From positions 1-64,000 of the forward strand of contig CAVPJW010000006.1 of assembly GCA_963705525.1 (NCBI GenBank): a DNA stretch of 64,000 bases. The letters run 5' to 3'. This DNA is from CAVPJW01 sp963705525 (GTDB taxonomy: Bacteria > Acidobacteriota > Vicinamibacteria > Vicinamibacterales > CAVPJW01). The notes below the pieces were generated by a model, which saw only the letters and a program-made list of their open reading frames with translations, made no database searches and was not told the origin of the DNA. Positions 56,979-64,000 of this stretch are shown here, piece by piece; the stretch's first letter is position 1; the number at the start of each line of letters is the position of its first letter. Position numbers and translations under genes: made by a program.

Positions 56979-57795
56979 ATGCGAACCGTGCGCGCCTTTT
57001 TCATCGCCACGCTCGGTGTGGCCATCCACATGACCACCGCCTGGTCTCTGATGGCGCAGGCGATCCCCGAGGCCCCGGTCGAGCGCGAAGCTCTGGGAGG
57101 GCCGGAACCAGGAGATCGAGGAATACCTGAAGACCGCCGAGGTTCAGAAAACCGAGGACATCGGGGTCGGCGTGACCAAGCCGAAGAAGGCCGAGCTTGC
57201 GCCCGGCGGGCCGGTCGACAAGTTGGCCTGGAAGGCGATCAAGCCGGGGCGCTACCAGGGGTACTGGGAAAGCTACAAGTCGGAGATCGCCGCCTACGAG
57301 CTCGACAAGCTGCTGGGGCTCGACATGATCCCGCCGACCGTCGAGAAACGCGTCGGGGGAGATCTGGGTGCGGCCGTGATGTGGGCCTCGCCGACGAAGA
57401 GCTTCAAGGAAATGGGCGGCCCGCCGACACCGCCGCCGGCCAAGATCCCGGCGTGGAATCGTCAGATGATCAGGGCCAAGATGTTCGACAACCTCATTAA
57501 CAACAAGGATCCGAATCTGGGCAACTGGCTCGTCGATCCGAGCTGGAACCTGATCCTGATCGATCACACGCGCGCGTTCACCGAAGGCAAGCAGATGGTG
57601 CACGAGATGGGACGCATCGACGTCGAGCTCTGGGACAAGATGAAGGCCCTCGATGAACCGAGCCTGACCACTGCACTCGGTTCGTGGATCGGCAAGGGGG
57701 AAATCAAGAGCATCCTCGAGCGGCGCGATGAGATGCAGAAGGTGATCGACAAGCTGGTCGCCTCAAAGGGCGAAGCCGCGGTGATGGTGCGCTGA
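56979..57795 (+). CDS. Exported HipA/PI3K-fold protein (frameshifted)
   Basis: About 271 residues. A signal peptide begins at ATG 56979 (MRTVRAFFIATLGVAIHM...) with GGAGG upstream. The mature part is in the next frame from about 57085 (LWEGRNQEIEEYLKTAEVQK), then WKAIKPGRYQGYWESYKSEI, AAYELDKLLGLDMIPPTVEK, MFDNLINNKDPNLGNWLVDP and LILIDHTRAF. NNKDPNLGN and LIDHTRAF match the catalytic Asp-Asn and metal Asp of HipA/phosphoinositide-kinase-like folds. A kinase-fold protein with a signal peptide is unusual, since ATP is scarce outside. One extra base explains the frame change. Confidence 0.6.
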
Positions 57796-57941
57796 GCGTA
57801 GGAAACCCTCGTAATCTCGCCTGGCGTTCGACAGGGGCGCACGCACGATGCCCCTGTCAGCTCAGGCAGAACTCTCCCCCCTCGACGGCTGGGTTAGCTT
57901 TACCAGCTCGTCGCCGCGGCGATTCCGCCGATAATCGGACA

Positions 57942-58898
57942 ATGAGGAGATTGTGGTGCCGGAACGGTCGGAGAACCGTCGCAGTCTCCCTCGTCTTCAC
58001 CGCGGGGCTGCTGACCGTGATCAGGGCAGCACCGCAGGATTCCAATCCAGTCTTTCGAAGCGGCGTCGAACGGGTGACGCTCAATGTGGTCGTCCGCGAT
58101 CCACACGGCCGGCCGGTGACGGATCTTACCCGCGATGACTTCTGGATCATGGACAGCGGGAAGGTCACACCGGTCACCGACTTTCGGAATGAAGATCAGC
58201 CGATCAGCCTCGGCCTGCTCGTCGACGGCAGCGGCAGCATGCAGGTCGGCTATCGCGTGGATGACGCCCGCCAGGCTGCTCAGATTCTTCTGGACACGAT
58301 GCGACCGGACTTTGACGAGGCGGCGCTCTACACCTTCGACAAGACGCTGCACGAGGCGCAGGCTTTTACGAAGGACGTCGCCCAGTTTCGCACCACTCTC
58401 GCTGCTATCCATCCGTTTGGGATGACGTCGATTCATGATGCCGTCGCCGCCGCGGCCCAGCGCGTCGTGCAGCGTGGCGCGCGGCGCGCCGTGGTGGTCT
58501 TCACCGATGGCATCGATACGAGCAGCGAGCTCTCGGCTTCGGAAGCCTCGGAGATCGCGAGCGGAATTGATGTGCCGGTCTACGTCGTGGCGGTCGTCTC
58601 GCCGCTCGATCACGCGGGCGACAAGAACGCCGTCGTGGAGGCGGGCACCTCGGATCTCACCGGCGACCTGGCTGATCTGGCGCGCTGGACGGGCGGAGCG
58701 CTCTTCATCGCCAGCACACCTGACCAGGTGACCGCCGCCGTACGGGAAATCCTCGCCGACCTCCGCCAGGCGTACCTGGTTGCGTTCGAGCCAAGCAGCA
58801 GGCCCGGATGGCACCGGATTGTGGTGCGTACGCTCCGATCGGGCACGGTCGTGCGAACTCGCGTAGGATTCTGGGTGGGCCCTCGGCGCCCCTCCTGA
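57942..58898 (+). CDS. VWFA-related acidobacterial domain protein
   Basis: 318 residues, signal-peptide-like N-terminus, then a VWFA domain of the TIGR03436 type found largely in Acidobacteria. It opens with RVTLNVVVRDPHGRPVTDLT and DFWIMDSGKV, with the MIDAS motif LLVDGSGSM and threonine/aspartate in PFGMTSIHDAV and VVFTDGIDTSS. The C-terminal strand is AYLVAFEPSSRPGWHRIVVR. It is probably a periplasmic metal-dependent adhesion or binding protein. Supports the phylum assignment. Start ATG 57942; ribosome binding site is weak (AGGAGA, 57943-5 bp region upstream). Confidence 0.9.
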   Translation: MRRLWCRNGRRTVAVSLVFTAGLLTVIRAAPQDSNPVFRSGVERVTLNVVVRDPHGRPVTDLTRDDFWIMDSGKVTPVTDFRNEDQPISLGLLVDGSGSMQVGYRVDDARQAAQILLDTMRPDFDEAALYTFDKTLHEAQAFTKDVAQFRTTLAAIHPFGMTSIHDAVAAAAQRVVQRGARRAVVVFTDGIDTSSELSASEASEIASGIDVPVYVVAVVSPLDHAGDKNAVVEAGTSDLTGDLADLARWTGGALFIASTPDQVTAAVREILADLRQAYLVAFEPSSRPGWHRIVVRTLRSGTVVRTRVGFWVGPRRPS

Positions 58899-58994
58899 AT
58901 TCGACGTCCGCCACAATGATCGGTTACTAACATTACGCCAGGTCGGGTGCATTCGCCGGTTCTACATTCTTCGTCCGGCAATCAAGGTTGTCAG

Positions 58995-60779
58995 CTACCG
59001 CGTGAGCGTTACCAGCGCATACGCGAACTTCGTGTGGTCCGCCGCCGATGACGCGCTCACGGCGACGACCGCGCGGCTTGGCATGGACGCCGGCGCGCGG
59101 TAGAGACCCGACGCGCTGACCGTCCCGACCGTCGAGTTCCCTCCGGTCACGCCATTCACTTTCCAGATGACGGACTTGTTCGACGAGTTCTTGACGCTCG
59201 CCGTGAATTGGCGCGTCGCCCTCAGGACGACGGTCGCCGAAGTCGGAGAGATGGTGACGCTGATGGGAGCGGGTGCCGGCGCCGGTTTCGGCGCGGCCAC
59301 CACATTCACGAAGAACGCGTTCGACGTCTGACCGTCCGTTGTCGAGACCACGACCGGCACGGATGTTTTCGCCGCTGGCGCGCTGCCGGACGCCGTCACA
59401 CGCGAGAGCGAGACGACGGTCGTCGGGAGCGCGGCGCCATCGAAGGAAACCTTCGACCCTGCGGTGAATCCCGCACCATTGACCGTCAGCGTGAAACCTC
59501 CCACGACGACCGGCGACGGCGTGATCGACGAAATGCTCGGAAGTGGAATGATCGTGACGGTTGCCGAGCCGCTCGATGACGGAGACGACGAGCTCGTCGC
59601 GCGGATCGTGACGGTTGCGGGATTCGGAACCGTTGACGGCGGCAGGTAGTGCCCCGTCGTGTCGATCAGGCCGACTATGCCGTTGCCGCCGGTCACGTTG
59701 TTCACGCTCCACGTCACGCCAGCGGGCGCGCCGGTGACGGACGCCGTAAATGCCTGGGAACCGCCGGTGCGAACGGTCGCCGACGCGGGGCTGACGGTGA
59801 CGCCCACGCCGTTCTGGCGCGCGGCGCCCGAATCGGGATCGAGTCGAAGAACAGTTGCGTCCACCGCTTCGAAATTCGACCCGAGCAGCTGATGGAGAGT
59901 GTGGAGATTGTCGTTGTTCCAGCGCGGGTCGGGTTTCCCGGAGATGTACCAGGCCGCGCCGTTGTCGGCGACCATGATCCCGTACTTCTTCATCGCGCGC
60001 AGGATCACCTGCACGTCCGAGGGAAACGGCGAAATGTCGAACCCCGCCTTCAGACGGAAGCGCTCTCCCATGCGTGGATATTGCGCGCCGGTGAGCGATG
60101 ATGCGTAGTGGCGTGCGGGCCAGACGAATTCACGCCGGGTCTGGGGCACCGTGAAGCGGAGCGCGTGTCTGATTTCGCCTGTCTGCACCTCTTCGTACGT
60201 CACGAGGCCAGGCATGATTGGAAGTCCCGCCGCGTCGGTGGACGTCCACGTGGACGGCCTGAGGGCGTTCGACCGCAGATCGAAGATCGCACCCGAGTCC
60301 GCCTTCCAGCTCGAGCTCTGTGGGAACGCACGATACAGTTCGTAGAGAACGCAATTGGTCGTATCCACGGCAATCGTGTGCCTGTCGCCCGTGGAGTTGC
60401 TGCCTCCTTCGATCGGCGCATTGAGCGGTATGCCGTACGGGCCAGAGTCGCTCTCGTCGTCGTAATAAAACGTCGCCGGGTACTTCGTCTGCGACCCGGG
60501 CACGGTCACGAACGGAATGCCGATCGGCCCGCCGTCCCACGTACCAGAGCCGAAGTCGGCGTGGAACCCCGAATTGGCGCCGATGGTATTCACCATCGTG
60601 GCCGAACCGCTCAGCACAGGCAGCGTGTTGACCGGCGTATTCCAGATGTTGTCGGCCGGCAGGACCGAACACCCGCCGATCGTCTGCTGAGCTTGGGCCG
60701 ATGTGGAGGCAAACCATACAGACGTGACGAGCAGGGATATCACCTGGGCGGCGCGGCGCGTCGCCAGTCTCGTTTTCAT
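58995..60779 (-). CDS. Large exported protein with Ig-like (BIG2/IPT) repeats
   Basis: 594 residues with signal peptide (cut near AQAQ). Residues about 30-320 are a unique N-terminal domain with GCSVLPADNIWNTPVNTLPV at the start, HTIAVDTTNCVLYELYRAFP and GAAWYISGKPDPRWNNDNLH. I cannot assign it to an enzyme family. It is followed by a BIG2-like repeat (VTVSPASATVRTGGSQAFTA), an IPT/TIG repeat (SISSITPSPVVVGGFTLTVN) and a second BIG2-like repeat (VTISPTSATVVLRATRQFTA). Such extracellular stalk domains are common in acidobacterial surface proteins. Upstream 220 bp before cysK-like gene is gene-free. Confidence 0.72.
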   Translation of the reverse strand: MKTRLATRRAAQVISLLVTSVWFASTSAQAQQTIGGCSVLPADNIWNTPVNTLPVLSGSATMVNTIGANSGFHADFGSGTWDGGPIGIPFVTVPGSQTKYPATFYYDDESDSGPYGIPLNAPIEGGSNSTGDRHTIAVDTTNCVLYELYRAFPQSSSWKADSGAIFDLRSNALRPSTWTSTDAAGLPIMPGLVTYEEVQTGEIRHALRFTVPQTRREFVWPARHYASSLTGAQYPRMGERFRLKAGFDISPFPSDVQVILRAMKKYGIMVADNGAAWYISGKPDPRWNNDNLHTLHQLLGSNFEAVDATVLRLDPDSGAARQNGVGVTVSPASATVRTGGSQAFTASVTGAPAGVTWSVNNVTGGNGIVGLIDTTGHYLPPSTVPNPATVTIRATSSSSPSSSGSATVTIIPLPSISSITPSPVVVGGFTLTVNGAGFTAGSKVSFDGAALPTTVVSLSRVTASGSAPAAKTSVPVVVSTTDGQTSNAFFVNVVAAPKPAPAPAPISVTISPTSATVVLRATRQFTASVKNSSNKSVIWKVNGVTGGNSTVGTVSASGLYRAPASMPSRAVVAVSASSAADHTKFAYALVTLTR

Positions 60780-60999
60780 GAAGAACTCCCTGGAGTTTTC
60801 GGAACCGGGCCGATCAGGAAGAAGCGAGTGGCAAGAGCCATACCGCGCACGGCGACAAGGAAGAGGCTGGCAATTCGGACCGATTGCGCGAGGTGCCTTA
60901 CAAGTCTTGACATCTCATTACGGAACAGTTGCTGAGGTCGGCGAGCGGCATATTGGCCACTTGCGCTGTCCGTCTCAACGGCTGTGATAGGCTCGCTCC

Positions 61000-61938
61000 A
61001 TGTCATCGCCAAGAACCAATTCCGTACTGCAGGCGATCGGTCGAACGCCGATCGTGCAACTGCAGCGAATCGTCCCCCCATCCGCCGCCGCAGTCATCAT
61101 CAAGCTCGAATCCGCGAACCCCACCGGTTCGTACAAAGATCGCATGGCGCTCGCGATGATCGAAGGCGCTGAAGCGCGCGGCGTGCTCCGGCCCGGCGTC
61201 CGCGTCGTCGAATTCACGGGCGGCAGCACCGGCTCGTCGCTCGCGATGGTCTGCGCCGCCAAGGGCTACCGCTTCGTCGTGCTCTCCTCGGATGCGTTTG
61301 CCAGGGAGAAACTCCTGACGATGGAAGCATTCGGGGCCGAGCTGCGACTGGTCCCCAGTGATGGCGGGAAAGTGACGCCTGCGCTGTTCGAGAGGTTCAG
61401 GAAGGAGATTGCCGTTCTCGCCGCCGAACCGGACACCTACTGGACCGATCAGTTTCACAACCAGGATGCGCTGACCGGCTACATGGGGATTGGTGAGGAA
61501 TTGCTGCAGCAGACGAACGGCAAGATTGACGCGTTCTGCGGCGCGGTTGGAACCGGCGGCATGCTGCGCGGGGTGGGGCGCGCTCTCAGGGAGGGCGGCA
61601 GTCACGCCCGAATCGTGGCACTCGAGCCCGCTTCGTCGCCCGCCATGACCGAGGGCCGCGGCGGGGCTCACCGCGTGGAAGGAATCGGGACCGGCAGCGT
61701 GGTGCCGCACATGGTCGATCGGCCCTACGACGAGGCGCGTTCGATTGACGAATCCGCCGCGCGTGCCATGGCGAAGCAGCTCGCGCGCGAAGAGGGTCTG
61801 CTGGTCGGCACGTCGAGCGGGCTCAACATCCTGGCGGCCGTTCAGCTGGCCCGTGAACTGGGGCCGGGGAAAACCGTTGCGACGGTGGCGGTCGATACAG
61901 GCCTGAAGTATCTGGCAGGCGACCTCTTTACGAACTGA
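61000..61938 (+). CDS. Cysteine synthase / cystathionine beta-synthase family PLP enzyme
   Basis: 312-residue fold-type II PLP enzyme. It opens NSVLQAIGRTPIVQLQRIVP. PLP Lys is in ESANPTGSYKDRMALAM, the substrate loop FTGGSTGSSLAMV replaces the usual TSGNTG, and the phosphate loop is CGAVGTGGMLRGVGRAL. It likely makes cysteine from O-acetylserine or a related amino acid, but the STGSSL loop differs from CysK, so the substrate is uncertain. Divergent from the large Ig-like protein gene and convergent with the next permease. Confidence 0.88.
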   Translation: MSSPRTNSVLQAIGRTPIVQLQRIVPPSAAAVIIKLESANPTGSYKDRMALAMIEGAEARGVLRPGVRVVEFTGGSTGSSLAMVCAAKGYRFVVLSSDAFAREKLLTMEAFGAELRLVPSDGGKVTPALFERFRKEIAVLAAEPDTYWTDQFHNQDALTGYMGIGEELLQQTNGKIDAFCGAVGTGGMLRGVGRALREGGSHARIVALEPASSPAMTEGRGGAHRVEGIGTGSVVPHMVDRPYDEARSIDESAARAMAKQLAREEGLLVGTSSGLNILAAVQLARELGPGKTVATVAVDTGLKYLAGDLFTN

Positions 61939-61947
61939 CGTCTCGCG

Positions 61948-64000
61948 TCAGTTAGCTTTCAGCGCCTGGACCGGATCGAGTCGGGCCGCTGTGATTGCCG
62001 GAATCAGGCACGCCGCGCCGGCGGTCACGACGACAGACACGGCGGCGCCGATCAGGATCGCCACGTCGAGCGATCCGACTTCCGTCAGCACGCTCGCCAG
62101 CACGCGATTGAGCGCCACAGCCAGGACGGTGCCGATCGCCAGACCAATCGCCACGAGACGTGCGCCCCGACCGAGCACGAGCGGCAGGATTTCCGTTGCG
62201 CCGGCGCCGAGCGTCATGCGGACGCCGAACTCCGGCGTGCGCTGCGCCACGCTGAACGCCATCACGCCGTATACGCCCAGCGCGGCGAGGACGAGGCCGA
62301 ACGCGCCGAATCCCAGCACGAATCCTGCACTGACGCGCTCGCGGCTGATCGAATCGGCGCGATAGCTGTCCATTTCCACGGGGTCGTACGGCGCGAGCGT
62401 GCCGTCCACGCGCGCGATCGCCCGTTGAACGGACGGCGCGAGCGAGAGCGCATCCCTGTGCCCGCGCACCATGATGTAGATGTGTTCGGCCGCCGGTATT
62501 TCCGCCTGTTGATCGTACGGCAGATACCACGTTTCGAGGGGCACGCCCGGATCGTGCGAGTCGCTCACTTCACCAGCGACGCCCACAACCGTCAGCCAAG
62601 GACGATTCGGTCGCGCGATGCGAACGCGCTTGCCGATCGGATCGACGTCAGGCCACAGGCGCTTTGCCATGCGCTGGCTGACGATTGCCACCATCTGAGT
62701 GCCCGCTTGATCCTGATCGGTAAAGCTCCTTCCTCGCAGCAGCGGAATCCCCATTGTTTCGAAAAGGCCCGGCGAAACGAGCCGGATGTTCACGTTGTAC
62801 GCCGTGTCGGGATCCATCGCAGCCGTGGTCTCGGTGACGACCGGCGAGCCCCACGTTCCGCCGCCGAGTGGATTGACCGTCGTGACGGCCGCCTGAGCGA
62901 CTCCGGGCGCACCGTTCACTTCCTCGACAATACGCCGTACGAGCGCCGCCCTCTGAGCGCCGGGCGCATAACGCCCGGATGGCGGCGTCAGCTCAATGGT
63001 GAGGAGGCCGCGCGCCTCGAAGCCCAGCTCCATCGTCTGCAATCGGACGAAATTCCGGACGACGAGCGCCGCCCCCGTGATGAGAACGAGCGTCAACGCC
63101 GTCTCCGCCACGATCAGCAGGCCCAGAAGACGCCGGCCGCCGCCGATCCCAATCGAGCGCCCTCCTTCGCTCAGCGCGTCGCGCGGGTTGTTTCGCCAGC
63201 TCCCGAATGCCGGAACGACGCCCGTGACGAGGGCGCTCGCGATCGACACGATCGCGGCGAACGCCGCGACGCGCCAGTCGGTATGCAGCACGGCCCGTCC
63301 AAGCTGTTCACTGAGCACGCCTGGAATCAGGCGCGCGCAGAGCGGCGCAATCCATGCGGTCAGGAGGAGCCCGGCGGCGCAGCCGAGGGCTCCAAGCACC
63401 AGGCTTTCCGAGAGGAGTTGGCGGATGTGTCGCGCTTGTGACGCCCCCAGCGCGACGCGGACGGCGAACTCGCGGCGGCGCGTGACCGCGCGCGCCAGCG
63501 ACAGCGTGCTGACGTTGACGCACGCGATGAGCAGCAGGAAGGCCACGAGCGCGGCGAGCGCGCGGAGGGGTGCATCCTCCGTCCCGAGGACGTTCTCCCT
63601 GATCGTCATCATATCGATGCCGTAGCTTGGGAGCGTGCCGGGAACGGCCTCGCGGATCCATGCGGCCGCTGCGTCCAGGTTGGCTCGCGCATCGGCCTTC
63701 GTCACACCCGGACGCAGGTGGGCCCAGACCGCGAAGTCGCGGGTCTGATCTGCCGCATCGAGGACGATCGGAATCCATACCTGCGCGTCGTACGGAAACG
63801 CGTAGAGCGGGGGCATCACCCCGACGACCGTGAACGTGCGGCTGTCGAGTCGGATCGTCGACCCGATCGTGTCCGGGGATCCGCCCAGGCGCGTCTGCCA
63901 CAGAGAATGGCTGACCAGCGCGACGCCGCTGTCGATCCCGCGGCGCTGTTCGTCCTCGGTGAATGACCGGCCGAGGACCGGCCGTACGGCGAGCGTCTTG
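61948..64000 (-). CDS. Orphan MacB/FtsX-type ABC permease (ADOP), partial
   Basis: Incomplete at the right edge; the frame is open to 64000 and the N-terminal first helix lies outside. About 684 residues are visible. They start within the first periplasmic domain (VLGRSFTEDEQRRGIDSGVA), then VVGVMPPLYAFPYDAQVWIP. Helices LAALVAFLLLIACVNVSTLS are followed by the second periplasmic domain and the FtsX end REFAVRVALGASQARHIRQL, later PEFGVRMTLGAGA and ITAARLDPVQALKAN. Same group as the complete copy at 23 kb but clearly diverged. No ATPase gene is visible in the window. Confidence 0.92.
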   Translation of the reverse strand, partial: KTLAVRPVLGRSFTEDEQRRGIDSGVALVSHSLWQTRLGGSPDTIGSTIRLDSRTFTVVGVMPPLYAFPYDAQVWIPIVLDAADQTRDFAVWAHLRPGVTKADARANLDAAAAWIREAVPGTLPSYGIDMMTIRENVLGTEDAPLRALAALVAFLLLIACVNVSTLSLARAVTRRREFAVRVALGASQARHIRQLLSESLVLGALGCAAGLLLTAWIAPLCARLIPGVLSEQLGRAVLHTDWRVAAFAAIVSIASALVTGVVPAFGSWRNNPRDALSEGGRSIGIGGGRRLLGLLIVAETALTLVLITGAALVVRNFVRLQTMELGFEARGLLTIELTPPSGRYAPGAQRAALVRRIVEEVNGAPGVAQAAVTTVNPLGGGTWGSPVVTETTAAMDPDTAYNVNIRLVSPGLFETMGIPLLRGRSFTDQDQAGTQMVAIVSQRMAKRLWPDVDPIGKRVRIARPNRPWLTVVGVAGEVSDSHDPGVPLETWYLPYDQQAEIPAAEHIYIMVRGHRDALSLAPSVQRAIARVDGTLAPYDPVEMDSYRADSISRERVSAGFVLGFGAFGLVLAALGVYGVMAFSVAQRTPEFGVRMTLGAGATEILPLVLGRGARLVAIGLAIGTVLAVALNRVLASVLTEVGSLDVAILIGAAVSVVVTAGAACLIPAITAARLDPVQALKAN

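Overview
The window looks like a piece of an Acidobacteriota chromosome, probably from the Vicinamibacteria side of the phylum. This is inferred from gene content, since no rRNA gene is present. The clues are two large MacB/FtsX-type orphan ABC permeases of the acidobacterial duplicated kind, a VWFA protein of the acidobacterial TIGR03436 type, a winged-helix/hydrolase fusion, a PEP-CTERM protein, a carboxypeptidase-regulatory/TonB receptor and uniformly high GC.

Layout. 1-8.4 kb: a C_GCAxxG_C_C redox protein, tRNA-Ser, an alkylsulfatase-like beta-lactamase-fold enzyme, a selenium-binding protein (methanethiol oxidase family), a DNA-binding/hydrolase fusion, a DUF900 hydrolase and a beta/gamma-crystallin lipoprotein. 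8.4-17.3 kb: nutrient scavenging, with a D-aminoacylase relative, two overlapping MFS carriers, a POT peptide transporter and a TonB-dependent receptor. 17.3-22.9 kb: a tight six-gene operon (mntH, uspA, DUF4838, CBM9-like, unknown exported protein, cyanophycinase-like peptidase) behind an MntR-like palindrome. 23-34.3 kb: an ABC permease, then the conserved housekeeping block ffs-dnaX-ybaB-recR, a DUF4203 membrane protein, a truncated YceI, a PEP-CTERM protein, a receptor-like Ser/Thr kinase with TPRs and an OsmC protein.

34.5-46.0 kb is a genomic island. An intact tRNA-Asn lies at its left edge, and a perfect 47-bp copy of that tRNA's 3' half lies 11.45 kb away at its right edge. Cargo: an IS5-type element, a DadA-like FAD oxidase, a multicopper-oxidase fragment, Fe/Mn and Cu/Zn superoxide dismutases, phosphoglucomutase, a DUF2231-Rieske protein, a protease homologue without its catalytic residues, and a VapBC toxin-antitoxin pair. 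No integrase was found.

46.0-54.6 kb: glycogen phosphorylase and a three-gene DAB-type inorganic-carbon uptake operon (DabA with all four predicted zinc ligands, a NuoL-like DabB, plus a NuoM-like subunit). Every gene of that operon is cut by several frameshifts. 54.8-64 kb: a polysaccharide deacetylase, two adjacent HipA/PI3K-fold proteins, a VWFA protein, a large exported Ig-like multidomain protein, a cysteine-synthase-type PLP enzyme and a second orphan permease running off the end.

Frameshifts are numerous (about 24) and clustered in 1-9 kb and 36-58 kb, while 10-34 kb is clean. Most correspond to one extra base, which points to residual long-read errors at least as much as to real decay. 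Such genes are listed as CDS with their frame changes described.
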